This document shows, one piece after another, positions 30,714-39,282 of a stretch of 64,000 nucleotides of DNA. Made by a program: the position numbers and the translations under genes. Under the pieces are notes generated by a model. That model did no database searches and was not told where the DNA came from. It was given only the letters and a program-made list of their open reading frames with translations. This stretch comes from Sphingobacteriales bacterium (GTDB taxonomy: Bacteria > Bacteroidota > Bacteroidia > Chitinophagales > Chitinophagaceae). How positions within the stretch are numbered: the first letter of the stretch is position 1; every line of letters begins with the position of its first letter. Where the stretch lies: contig JADJGB010000008.1 of the NCBI GenBank assembly GCA_016708305.1, positions 682,001-746,000 of the forward strand, read 5' to 3'.

Positions 30714-30956
30714 ACCTGACTTTAGTTTCGTAAAAGTTATCAGATGTTACTTGCTGAGGTTTTTATTTAAAAGTAAAATAGGAAAAGAGTTTTTTGGCAA
30801 AGTCGGCAAGGTTGTTTTCTGTTTCAAATTTATAGTCGTTGTCAGAATACTGAATTGATATTGTCTGCATTTATTCTGTATCCACCCGACCAAATACAAC
30901 ATTGAGCTATCCAAAAAATAGGAGATAGAGTACCGGTCTATTATGTGATAGTCTCT

Positions 30957-31645
30957 TTATAATTCTGGGGGATATAATTTTTCCGGCTCTGTTACCCTGG
31001 TATCCATTAGATTCTCAAATACATATTTTAGCCATTCGTACGGATTGACATCATGCTTCTTGCAGATGGCAAAGAATGAGTAGATACAGGCAGCCCGCTT
31101 TGCAGCATCATGGCTGCCGGCAAACAAATAGTTCTTTCTGCCCAGCGCTATGGGACGAATAGCATTTTCTGCCAGATTGTTGTCTATCTCCAGGATTCCA
31201 TCATAGAGATAGGCGCTTAATTCATTCCAACGATTCAGACTATAGGCGAATGCTTTGCCTATCGGGCTTTTGGGTAAAACAGCAAACTGCTTCACCTCCT
31301 CTGTCATCCATTTTGCAAATTCGTTGATCACCGGCAGCGATTCATACAACCGCAGTTCTTTGCGCTGTGCCGCATCCAGTTTTCTTTCTCTGGCCTCATG
31401 CTCTACCTTGTACAGGCTTTTGGATAAATACCAATGCTTTTTCTGCTCTTTGCCTATCGTTGGACAATGCTTTCTCAAATTCCCTTTTGGCATGTGCCCA
31501 ACAGTTCGGATGGGTGATATCCTTATCGGCACCTATACGATTATATGCACCATAGCCGTCTGTCTTGCAGGCAGCCTTTAAAAGCCATCCAGTATATTCA
31601 ATGCGGCATCTGTGCTACGACCGGTTTGGTAGTCAAATAACACGA
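30957..31645 (-). pseudogene. tnpC: IS66 TnpC, C-terminal half only
   Basis: The frame from 31532 downward reads YKVEHEARERKLDAAQRKEL, the IS66 core SYLYDGILEIDNNLAENAIR-type stretch, GRKNYLFAGSHDAAKRAACI and the usual tail DVNPYEWLKYVFENLMDTRV. Upstream, VLFDYQTGRSTDAALNILDG and GYGAYNRIGADKDITHPNCW are found in other frames, so there are at least two further shifts. About the first 270 residues are absent: sequence passes directly from the tnpB stop into VLFDYQTGRS. Non-functional as a transposase. Confidence 0.85.
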
Positions 31646-31647
31646 TT

Positions 31648-31971
31648 TTATCTTAGGATGAATCTGAATCCCTCCTTGATCCCCTCTAACATCAGTACTA
31701 ACTCAGGCCATAATATACTGCCGTCCTCTGCGGGAACAGGCGGAGTGAAAGTGCCTTTTTCAAGTCGTTTGTAATAAAGTGAAAAACCATCCCTTTCCCA
31801 GTGCAGCAGTTTGATATGGCTTCTTCGTTTGTGTAAAAACACAAATACCTCTCCCCGTTGGCTCCGGCCGAGTTCACCGGATACGATGCCGCTGAGTGAG
31901 TCAAAACTTTTTCGCATATCACAGGGCTTAACATAAAGCAGATAACAGTGTGATGAACTCAGGTTAAACAT
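31648..31971 (-). CDS. tnpB: IS66 TnpB accessory protein
   Basis: 107 aa with the family signature KPCDMRKSFDSLSGIV and FVFLHKRRSHIKLLHWERDG-FSLYYKRLEKG. Complete. It overlaps the tnpA stop by 8 bp. It is needed for transposition of IS66 elements but its exact role is not established. With tnpC deleted, it has no partner in this copy. Confidence 0.9.
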   Translation of the reverse strand: MFNLSSSHCYLLYVKPCDMRKSFDSLSGIVSGELGRSQRGEVFVFLHKRRSHIKLLHWERDGFSLYYKRLEKGTFTPPVPAEDGSILWPELVLMLEGIKEGFRFILR

Positions 31972-32236
31972 TACCTAATTGCAATAGCTGAAGAATCTGA
32001 TTGGGATCGAAACAATCAAGGCTGACGGTAACCCCATTGGGATAGCTCACAAGCACTTTGCCCTCAGATGGCCGGGCTGTCGTCCGTATGGATAAAAAGA
32101 CTGCCTGATTTTTCCGGGCATGGCGCTTTTCTTTATAGCGCCAGTACTGAAGGGTGTGATAACCAACCTGATTTTGTGTGCAAATTTCTTTTACGCTTAA
32201 TCCACCCTGCTTGTACTGTTCTATCAGAGCTTCCAT
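31964..32236 (-). CDS. tnpA: IS66 TnpA accessory protein
   Basis: 90 aa with a helix-turn-helix (YKQGGLSVKEICTQNQVGYH, TLQYWRYKEK). First gene of the element, complete, starting 87 bp inside the right end. It corresponds to the HTH-type OrfA of IS66. Confidence 0.85.
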   Translation of the reverse strand: MEALIEQYKQGGLSVKEICTQNQVGYHTLQYWRYKEKRHARKNQAVFLSIRTTARPSEGKVLVSYPNGVTVSLDCFDPNQILQLLQLGNV

Positions 32237-32433
32237 CTGTCATTGCTTGTTCATCTGAAAATCTTTTTTGCAAAACTATTCGGATGGATGGAATGAGCAA
32301 TATGGGATTGGTCGGGTGGATACTAAAATTTCATACAACAAAATGAGTTTTTGATTTCAAAATTTGTTTAAAAATACACGAAATTATTCATTTTTTTTAT
32401 GAAAAGGCTTACTGACAGGACACCTAATGCCAT

Positions 32434-32465
32434 CAAAAAAGGCTGTCCTTATTTTGGGACAGCCT
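32434..32465 (-). terminator. intrinsic terminator after the DUF937/OmpA gene
   Basis: On the minus strand, stem GGCTGTCC / GGACAGCC with a 9-base spacer is followed by TTTTTT. It is 22 bp past the stop codon at 32487. Confidence 0.85.
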
Positions 32466-32486
32466 CTTTAAAATAATTGGATTTAT

Positions 32487-33800
32487 TTACTTTGCTTTTA
32501 CCCTAATGTCAACCCTTCTGTTTTGTGCTTTACACTCAGGAGTGTCATTAGCCGCACAAACCGGATGTTCCGGGCCATAACCCTCTGACTCTACATTAGC
32601 TGCTGCTACACCTAATTTAACCAACTCATTGGCTGCTACTTTTGCTCTTTCCCCAGAGATTTTTATGTTTGCATCTGCCGAACCAGTATTATCTGTATAA
32701 CCACCCATTTTTACAAGCGCCGTTCCAAAATTTTTAAGAATAGCTGCTATGTTTTTAAGTTGTGTTTGTGATTCTGCTTTTAGTACAGATTTACCTGTTT
32801 CAAAATACACTCTGTCTAAAGTAATCCATCCTTTTGTTTTATCTACCGTGTCAACTGAAACGTTAGCATCATTCAGGAAGTTAAATAATTTAGCTTCTGT
32901 GCTGTTTTCACCTACTGTAAGTTTGGTGCCGTCTTTCAGAGAAATTTCTTTATTGGCACCCACATTATAAATGTAGTTTCCGCTAACTGAGTCGTAACTT
33001 CCCACAATTGTTACCGGAGCCAATGTCTCACTATCTACCGGAGCAACTGCTGTTGTGTCGGCCCCTGCTACGCCACCTTCGCCGTTATTGCATCCTTTGC
33101 CCATAAAGTACCAAAGCAATAATGCCAAAGCGGCCAACAGCAACAATGGCAGTAACCATTTCATACCACCACCTGCTTTTTCAAGGTTTTCTTCTGAATA
33201 ATTATAGGCAGAGGCAGCCGTTTCTTTAACATTTGAAACAGCTTCTTCGGCAGCACCCGAAAGACTGCCTAACCCGAGAAGGGAACCAACAGCGCCCAAG
33301 CCTGATGGCAGTACGCTCATGATATTATTCTTTTGTCCGCCCAGGAAACCTGCAAAACCGCTTGCATTGAGATTATTATCTGCTGCATGTTTTCCTAAAA
33401 TGCCGCCAATCAGTGGTAATAACATACTAACCAAAGAGTTGGAAGAAGATGACTTAATGCCCGCAAAGCCCGAAATGGCATCAATAATAGAAGTCGATTT
33501 GTTCCCGAACAAACTGCTGAAAAGACCTGCTCCTTTGGACAATACATCTGCATTACCCACCAAAGAGCCAAGGTTATTTAAGATTCCGCTGCTATTCGCA
33601 GTTTTGGCTGCTTCAAAAATCTCAGATGCTCCTGCTTCGCTGGAGGTAGCTTTGGAGATAAAGCCTCCCAAAAGAGAAGGGATTAATCCTGATACAGCTT
33701 TACCAACACCACTTTCACTTTCACCAAGGAATGAGCTGGCTTTTGAAACCAGTTCGTTAGTAGCATAGTTCTTAATAAGATCAACAATGTTAATTGACAT
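32487..33800 (-). CDS. DUF937-OmpA envelope protein
   Basis: 437 aa. Residues 1-200 form a DUF937 domain rich in Gly, Ser and Leu (GKAVSGLIPSLLGGFISKAT, MLLPLIGGILGKHAADNNLN). A single membrane helix follows at about 214-231 (WLLPLLLLAALALLLWYFMG). The C-terminal OmpA domain binds peptidoglycan (ITLDRVYFETGKSVLKAESQ, MGGYTDNTGSADANIKISGE, NRRVDIRVK). The absence of a signal peptide and the central membrane segment suggest an inner-membrane protein with DUF937 in the cytoplasm and OmpA reaching the cell wall. This fusion is common in Bacteroidota; its role is not known to me. Confidence 0.9.
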   Translation of the reverse strand: MSINIVDLIKNYATNELVSKASSFLGESESGVGKAVSGLIPSLLGGFISKATSSEAGASEIFEAAKTANSSGILNNLGSLVGNADVLSKGAGLFSSLFGNKSTSIIDAISGFAGIKSSSSNSLVSMLLPLIGGILGKHAADNNLNASGFAGFLGGQKNNIMSVLPSGLGAVGSLLGLGSLSGAAEEAVSNVKETAASAYNYSEENLEKAGGGMKWLLPLLLLAALALLLWYFMGKGCNNGEGGVAGADTTAVAPVDSETLAPVTIVGSYDSVSGNYIYNVGANKEISLKDGTKLTVGENSTEAKLFNFLNDANVSVDTVDKTKGWITLDRVYFETGKSVLKAESQTQLKNIAAILKNFGTALVKMGGYTDNTGSADANIKISGERAKVAANELVKLGVAAANVESEGYGPEHPVCAANDTPECKAQNRRVDIRVKAK

Positions 33801-33917
33801 AGCTTGACTTTTTTTTAAAATAATTAATTTTTATAAAACGAGGTAAAGTTAGTTTATACATTAAGACACTATCAAAAAATTCGATGAATGCTTAAAATAT
33901 GTCGATGAAATGCCTGT

Positions 33918-34763
33918 TTAATAAGCTAAAACTGCAAATACGGCAAAATGATCCGATGCAAAACGGCCACCCCAGGTTTGCGAAATGGAAGCATGTTTCT
34001 TCACTTTCCAGTTTCCTTTCAAAAAAATATAATCAATAGGATAATCATTTACTTCTTTCCTTTTAAAATTATTAAAAGTTCCGGTTGGGCCATAATGAGG
34101 CATTTGTGAAATCTCCATCGCATCAATTAAATGCAGAGGATTAGATGGGTCTTTTAAAATCACTATCGGTTCATCCATAGGCTCTGCATTAAAATCACCA
34201 GTTATAATTGCTGGAGTTGCGCCGGACATTACTTTTACCTTTTTTAATAAAAGATGGGCGCTTTGCCTTCTGGCTTCTTTTCCAATGTGGTCAAAATGGG
34301 TATTAAATGCAAAAAATATTTTTCCTGTTTTAAGGTCTTTAAATTTGGCCCAGGTAACCATTCTGGTAATTGCTGCATCCCAGCTTTTACTGCCTGGAAC
34401 CGCAGGCGTTTCTGAAAGCCAAAACATCCCTGTTTTTAGTGGTTTTAATCTTTTTGTATTGTAAAAAATGGCGCTGTATTCTCCTTTTGTTTTTCCGTCA
34501 TCTCTACCTCCGCCAATTGATTGGTATCCCGGCAATCTATCCAGCAATGCTTTCATCTGGCCTTCCAACGCCTCCTGCACACCCAGATAGTCAACATCGT
34601 GAAACAAGATTTCGGAGGCTGCTTTATCTTTCCGGTGGGGCCAGGCATTGAGGCTGTCGCCCGGGTTGTTATACCGCAGATTGAAGGTCATTACGTTTAG
34701 ATCCTGAGCAGAGAGGGTTGTACCAATAAAAAAAATTACAATCGCAAAAAAGAGTTTGTTCAT
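33918..34763 (-). CDS. exported endonuclease/exonuclease/phosphatase-family protein
   Basis: 281 aa with signal peptide MNKLFFAIVIFFIGTTLSAQ and all core EEP motifs: VMTFNLRYNNPGD, YLGVQEALEGQ (metal-binding Glu), FAFNTHFDHIG, ITGDFNAEPMDEP and ASDHFAVFAV (catalytic His). Members cleave phosphodiesters of nucleic acids, inositol phosphates or lipids. Export and lack of DNA-binding additions make a phosphatase or lipid phosphodiesterase role as likely as nuclease. It shares direction with ThiL, 27 bp apart, but metabolic linkage is not evident. Confidence 0.85.
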   Translation of the reverse strand: MNKLFFAIVIFFIGTTLSAQDLNVMTFNLRYNNPGDSLNAWPHRKDKAASEILFHDVDYLGVQEALEGQMKALLDRLPGYQSIGGGRDDGKTKGEYSAIFYNTKRLKPLKTGMFWLSETPAVPGSKSWDAAITRMVTWAKFKDLKTGKIFFAFNTHFDHIGKEARRQSAHLLLKKVKVMSGATPAIITGDFNAEPMDEPIVILKDPSNPLHLIDAMEISQMPHYGPTGTFNNFKRKEVNDYPIDYIFLKGNWKVKKHASISQTWGGRFASDHFAVFAVLAY

Positions 34764-34790
34764 AAAAAGAAAGTTTAATAATGAGTGGAT

Positions 34791-35821
34791 TTATTTTAAA
34801 TGATTCCAACCTTGAGCTGTTATTGAGTGTGTGCTTCCCCCTTTGGTGATGATGTGAGCGCCTTCTTCCTGCGCTGTCATGTAGCCCACAATACTGATTT
34901 GGTTATTTGCCGCTATTTTTTCGTATTCTTTTTGAGAGACCGTAAAAACCAATTCATATTCTTCGCCGCTGCTGAGAGCACAAGCCGTAGGGTCTATTTC
35001 AAATTTAAAGGCTGCTTTCCGGGTTTCTTCGGCAATGGGGATTTTATCTTCATACAACACACATCCCAAACTGCTGTCTTTGCAAATATGCAGAATTTCG
35101 GAACTAAGCCCATCGCTGATATCCATCATGGCAGTAGGTAAGATTTCCTGCTCTGCAAAGAACTCAATTATATCTTTTCTGGCTTCAGGTTTCAAAATAC
35201 GCCCGATTACATAGGTTTCCTGCTCGAGGTCAGGTTGTACTCCCGGACTCTCCAAAAATATTTTCTTTTCTCTTTCCAAAAATAGGAGGCCGATGTATGG
35301 AGCGCCCAGGTCGCCGCTTACGCAAAGCAAATCGCCTTTTGTGCCGTACTTCGTTTTACAAATTTGTCGGGAGCTACTTCACCAAGGGCTGTTACGGATA
35401 TTACAAATCCTTTTTGCGAAGTAGTAGTGTCGCCGCCTACCAGATCCACTCCGTAAGCATTGCATGCGGCATAAATACCTTCATAAAATTCATTAAGCGC
35501 TTCCAAACCAAAACGGTTGCTGATACCGATACTCACTATTATTTGTGTAGGTATTGCATTCATGGCATACACGTCGCTGAGGTTGACCACTACCGACTTA
35601 TAACCAAGGTGCTTGAGCGGCGTGTACATCAGGTCGAAATGAACGCCCTCAAGAAGCAGATCGGAAGTAACAACAGTTTGCTTTCCAAAATGATCAATCA
35701 CTGCTGCATCATCGCCAACACCCACAATGGAGGAGGCATTTTGCAATTCTATATTTTTGGTCAGATGGTCAATCAGTCCAAACTCGCCGAGTTCTGAAAG
35801 CTCTGTTCTTTCTATGCTCAT
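34791..35821 (-). CDS. thiL: thiamine-monophosphate kinase ThiL (one frameshift near 35338)
   Basis: Phosphorylates thiamine monophosphate to thiamine diphosphate, the last step of thiamine cofactor synthesis. The N-terminal part has the AIRS-type signature VGVGDDAAVID, TSDLLLEGVHFDL, NLSDVYAMNAIPTQ and VGGDTTTSQKG. The frame breaks after RSTAQK; one base restored to the TTTT run at 35337-35340 links to GDLLCVSGDLGAPYIGLLFL and the C-terminal domain (PTAMMDISDGLSSEILHICK). Joined length about 343 aa, normal. No TPP riboswitch is visible upstream. Confidence 0.92.
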
Positions 35822-35886
35822 ACAAAAACTTTAAACTTGAAGATACTAAAAAATGAACTTCTGAAAATATGGTTTTTTACAAATAA

Positions 35887-36653
35887 TTATTTATTGATGA
35901 TATTCAGCATCTGGTCATGAATAATGGAGTTGGTTGCCAGAATACGGTGTTGGTAAACCGAAAATTCACCACCAGAAAAATCGGTTACTTTCCCGCCTGC
36001 TTCGTTTACAATCAGACCTCCGGCGGCGCTGTCCCAAGGTTCCAATTTGTGTTCATAAAATCCGTCAAACAGCCCGCAGGCTACCCAGCACAAATCAATG
36101 GCGGCAGACCCCAAACGCCTTACCGGCACACCTTCGCGAATAAGCCTTTCAAAAATATCAAGCGGCCCATTAGGTATATTTAAATAAATGTAAGGAAAAC
36201 CTGTTACCGGCAGGATTTCATCACATCCGTTTCACTGCTTACCTTAATGGGCTTATCGTTGAGTGTGGCGCCTTTCCCTTTTTCGGCAAAAAACAATTCT
36301 TTCAGATGAGGATTGTAAACCATGCCCATAATCATGTCGCCGCGAAATTCGAGACCGATGGAAACACAATTAATAGGTATGCCGTGTGCAAAATTGATGG
36401 TGCCGTCTATGGGGTCCACAATCCATTTATAATCAGATTCTTGTGGTAGATCGCCTGTTTCTTCCGTCAGGATGGAGTGGCCAGGAAAATTGGTTTTTAT
36501 TACTTCCAGAATAGCTTTTTCGGAAGCGTGGTCTGCCTCTGTTACCAAGTTGTTTCTGCCTTCTTTATTACTGATTATAAAGGAGTGGTTGAAAAAACGC
36601 AAAATCTCTTCGGCTCCAGCCATTACCGCTTTATGTAAAATATTTTGAAACAT
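35887..36653 (-). CDS. inositol monophosphatase family protein (one frameshift near 36208)
   Basis: Mg-dependent sugar-phosphate phosphatase. The N-terminal part (36204-36653) has EADHASEKAILEVIK, LTEETG and the metal site WIVDPIDGTINFAHGIP. One base is missing near 36207-36211 (after DVMKSC); the restored frame reads VTGFPYIYLNIPNGPLDIFE, then VPVRRLGSAAIDLCWVACG and the second metal site LEPWDSAAGGLIVNEAGG. About 256 aa when joined. Family members act on inositol-1-phosphate, histidinol phosphate or PAP; the substrate cannot be decided here. Confidence 0.9.
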
Positions 36654-36730
36654 GCCTCAAAGATAACGATAGAAAAAATGAGAGGGGGGAGTTGGAGGAA
36701 AAAATGTGCTTAAATGGAGGAAGATATTTT

Positions 36731-37030
36731 TGCCGCAGATTCGCAGATGTTTTGTTGAGAAGGATTAGCTAAAGAAATTATAGGATGATAAGCTGCAGAT
36801 TCGCAGATGGGCGCCGATTTAAATCTCCGTAAAGAGGCTGCAATTTCAAAGTAAATAATTTTGCCGCAGATGCGCAGATGGCAGAGGAGGGTTTTGTTGA
36901 AGGAGGTTGGCTCAAATAATTAGAGGAGGTATAAGCTGCAGATTCGCAGATGAACGCAGATTTAAATCTCCATAAAAAGGCTGCAATTTAAAAGTAAATA
37001 TTTTTGCCGCAGATTCGCAGATGGCGGGAG
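36731..37030. repeat. degenerate tandem repeat with core GCCGCAGATTCGCAGATG
   Basis: The core starts at 36731, 36862 and 37005 and a variant AGCTGCAGATTCGCAGATG at 36791 and 36935. The units are 131-144 bp long, also sharing GATTTAAATCTCC and GGCTGCAATTT. Copies of the core in opposite orientation lie at 37843 and 37893. The 36654-37046 gap contains no gene. Confidence 0.8.
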
Positions 37031-37046
37031 AGAATAGGGCAAATCA

Positions 37047-37430
37047 TTAGAAGAATAGTGATTTAGTCGAAGAGGATTGTTTTTTAGGAAGTATTGACAA
37101 CAGTTGTTCGATTTGTTTATCCTTAGTTTCCAACTGATGGGTTAGTTGTTCTATGATTTTTTCGTTGGTATGGTAATTGACATTACCATTAATACTATTA
37201 CTGCTTTGCGGGCTGTTTTGAAAATTAATGATCACGGGTTCCTGAGCTTTAATGTCCTCCGGCGATACACCCAATTGCCTGGCAATTTTTTCAAGCGTTT
37301 CTTCATCAATCCTTAAACCGTTATTCTCAATTTTGGAATAGGCAGACTGGGTAATGCCAAGCCGGCGGGCCATTTCCTCCTGCCCCATACCTCTTGCTGT
37401 GCGTATTAACCTAATTTTTTGACCGTACAT
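37047..37430 (-). CDS. XRE-family helix-turn-helix regulator with C-terminal coiled coil
   Basis: 127 aa from the ATG at 37430 (MYGQKIRLIRTARGMGQEEM). Residues 5-60 form the HTH (ARRLGITQSAYSKIENNGLR), followed by a linker (NFQNSPQSSNSINGNVNYH) and a short coiled coil (EKIIEQLTHQLETKDKQIEQ). This shape, HTH plus a coiled coil, suggests oligomerisation and is common for small Bacteroidota regulators. A pair of 21-bp-spaced palindromes lies 26-61 bp upstream (see 37456-37491), probably its own operator. Target genes may include the divergent 37602 reading frame. Confidence 0.85.
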   Translation of the reverse strand: MYGQKIRLIRTARGMGQEEMARRLGITQSAYSKIENNGLRIDEETLEKIARQLGVSPEDIKAQEPVIINFQNSPQSSNSINGNVNYHTNEKIIEQLTHQLETKDKQIEQLLSILPKKQSSSTKSLFF

Positions 37431-37455
37431 AAGCAATAAAATCACTTCAAATATA

Positions 37456-37491
37456 GGAATAATTTATATCCAAATAGGAATAATTTATTCC
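37456..37491. promoter_or_regulatory. tandem palindromes, candidate XRE operator
   Basis: GGAATAATTTATATCC at 37456-37471 and the perfect palindrome GGAATAATTTATTCC at 37477-37491, start-to-start distance 21 bp (two helical turns). They lie between the XRE gene and the divergent 37602 reading frame. Confidence 0.6.
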
Positions 37492-37601
37492 AAAACTTTT
37501 CTTGAATTAGCGTTTGACTATCATATTTTCGGATTGAGAAAACCAAGTGCACAAAATTTTCTTGCGCAAAACATTTTTTTTAATTTTAAAAACTTAAAAA
37601 C

Positions 37602-37811
37602 ATGGTACAAACATTAGATTTGCAAAAAATGGATTTACCACAGGACAAAACAGTTATTATAATAGCACCTCGGTTATCAACTATTAAAAATTGCAATAAA
37701 ATTTTAGTTCTTCATGAAGGCAAATTGGTAGAAGAGGGAGGGCATCAGGAATTAATACATCAAAACGGTTATTATCATAAGCTGTGGAGTTATCATACCG
37801 GCTCTATTTAA
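37602..37811 (+). pseudogene. ABC-transporter ATPase C-terminal fragment with odd N-terminus
   Basis: 69 aa. Residues 16-69 match the end of an exporter-type ABC ATPase (TVIIIAPRLSTIKNCNKILV, LHEGKLVEEGGHQELI, GYYHKLW). The invariant H-loop histidine (normally AHRLST) is Pro here, so it cannot support ATP hydrolysis. Walker A, Walker B and the membrane domain are absent. The first 14 residues (MVQTLDLQKMDLPQ) are not ABC-like; they resemble starts of short Bacteroidota leader peptides, so the frame may be a deletion fusion of a peptide gene to the end of its exporter. TolC and membrane-fusion genes follow. Confidence 0.7.
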
Positions 37812-37842
37812 AACATCTTATTATTTTTTTATTTGTAGAATC

Positions 37843-37914
37843 AATCTGCGCATCTGCGGCAATCTTTCAATTATTAATGAAATCTACTATCCAATCTGCG
37901 CATCTGCGGCAATC
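37843..37914. repeat. two copies of CAATCTGCGCATCTGCGGCA
   Basis: Identical 22-bp copies beginning at 37843 and 37893, 50 bp apart. They are the reverse complement of the core repeated at 36731-37030, so the XRE and ABC-fragment region is bracketed by opposing copies. Confidence 0.8.
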
Positions 37915-37954
37915 CGTAATCGTTTTTCCCCATCTTATCTTACTTTTGTACATT

Positions 37955-39249
37955 ATGAAACTTCATTCAGTCCTTTTGAATATTCGTTCATTGCTTTTAA
38001 TCCTGTGCCTATTGCCTTTGTTGGGCGCCAATGCCCAACAAAAATGGACTTTGCAGCAGTGTGTGGAATATGCCATCAGCAATAATATTTCTGTAAAACA
38101 AGCAGACCTACAGGAGCGGGTGGATAAACTGACTTTGGAACAAAGCGTCATGTCGCAATATCCTCGTGTAAGCAGTCAGCACAGCACAGGCTATCAGTTT
38201 GGGCGCTCCATTGATCCCGCCTCAAACCAGTTTACTACCAATAGGATTCTTTTTGCCAATCATGGTCTGGATGCCGGCGTAGATTTGTTTAATTGGTTTA
38301 GCAAAAGAAATACTATTGAAGCCAATAAGCTGCTGGCTCAGGCCGGTAGCTCAAAATTTGAAAAAGCAAAGAGCGATATTGCTTTGAATGTGGCCAATGC
38401 TTATCTGGCTGCCTTGCTCAACAAAGAGCAAATAAAAGTGAGCGAAGTACAGGTGAACCAAAGCAGCGAACAGGTAGTCAATATTGCCAAGCAGGTAGCC
38501 GCAGGCGCTCTGCCCGAACTGAACCTTGCCGAAATGCAAACCCTGAGCCTACCGTAGTTTTTGCCTCAGCACTTCAAAATCTGCCTCAGCAAAAAATCAA
38601 TCATCTGAATTTTTTGGCAGCGCAAAAAAATTTGGAGGTTGCCAAGGCATCAATGTATCCCACGCTCTCGATTTTTGGCGGACTTAATACAAGATATTCA
38701 AATGCTCAAAAGTTGATTGCAAGGCACTTTGAACAAGTGAATGTCCCTTTTGGCACAGTTAATATCAATGGCATTGACTATAATGTAATGACAAAAATGA
38801 ATCAACCCACTGCCTTTGATAAAAACTCATATTTCAGACAACTGAGTAATAATTTCAGTCAGAATCTGGGTATAGGTCTTTCAATTCCTATTTTTAATGG
38901 CTCCGCAGCAAGAACGAACTGGCAGAAAGCCAAATTGAACGTGGAGGCGCAGCAGTTGATGAAAGAGCTGGATATTAAAACCTTGAAGCAGGATATTTAT
39001 CAGGCATATACCAATGTACTGGCTTCGCTTGAAAAATTCAATGCAGCTAAAACGGCAACAGATTTGGCTCAGAAGACTTACGATTTTTCGCGCAAAAGAT
39101 TTGATGTGGGACTGTTAAATTCAATTGATTTAATCACCAATCAAAACAACCTTTTTCGCTCAAAAATAAATATGCTGTCGGCACAATATGATTATGTTTT
39201 TAAAATGAAATTGCTGGAGTTTTATAAAGGATTAGGATTAAAATTGTAA
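37955..39249 (+). CDS. TolC-family outer-membrane efflux protein (frame break and probable deletion near 38550)
   Basis: Outer-membrane channel for efflux or type I secretion. The ATG at 37955 starts MKLHSVLLNIRSLLLILCLL with cleavage after GANA. Two OEP repeats are present: WTLQQCVEYAISNNISVKQA to ALPELNLAEMQ, and KNLEVAKASMYPTLSIFGGL to FKMKLLEFYKGLGLKL. Between them the frame shifts (stop after MQTLSLP; the other frame resumes EPTVVFASALQNLPQQKINH). Compared with the usual family layout, roughly 50 residues linking the repeats appear missing, so this is not a simple one-base error. It is followed 33 bp later by the fusion protein gene. Confidence 0.82.
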
Positions 39250-39282
39250 AATATTTTCAGGAAAAAATAAATTGAGATTCTT

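Larger units (their letters stand above)
30878..32323 (-). mobile_element. IS66-family element with internal deletion
   Basis: Terminal inverted repeats start GTATCCACCCGACCAA at 30878 and, on the other strand, GTATCCACCCGACCAA at 32323. The element is 1446 bp, against about 2.5 kb for full IS66 elements; the missing kilobase is the tnpC N-terminal half. tnpA and tnpB are intact. The bases outside the two ends do not form an obvious 8-bp duplication. Confidence 0.85.

Noticed and set aside
30878..32323. 8-bp target duplication around IS66
   Set aside because: The 8 bases on the left and right do not match, so either the ends are misjudged or flanking DNA was lost; no duplication is claimed.
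34764..35821. TPP riboswitch for thiL
   Set aside because: No CTGAGA-type thi-box core or matching stems upstream of 35821; the space to the next gene is only 65 bp.
36731..37914. CRISPR array
   Set aside because: Repeats are few, differ in length and spacing (50 to 144 bp), and spacers are partly repeated as well; no cas genes are present.
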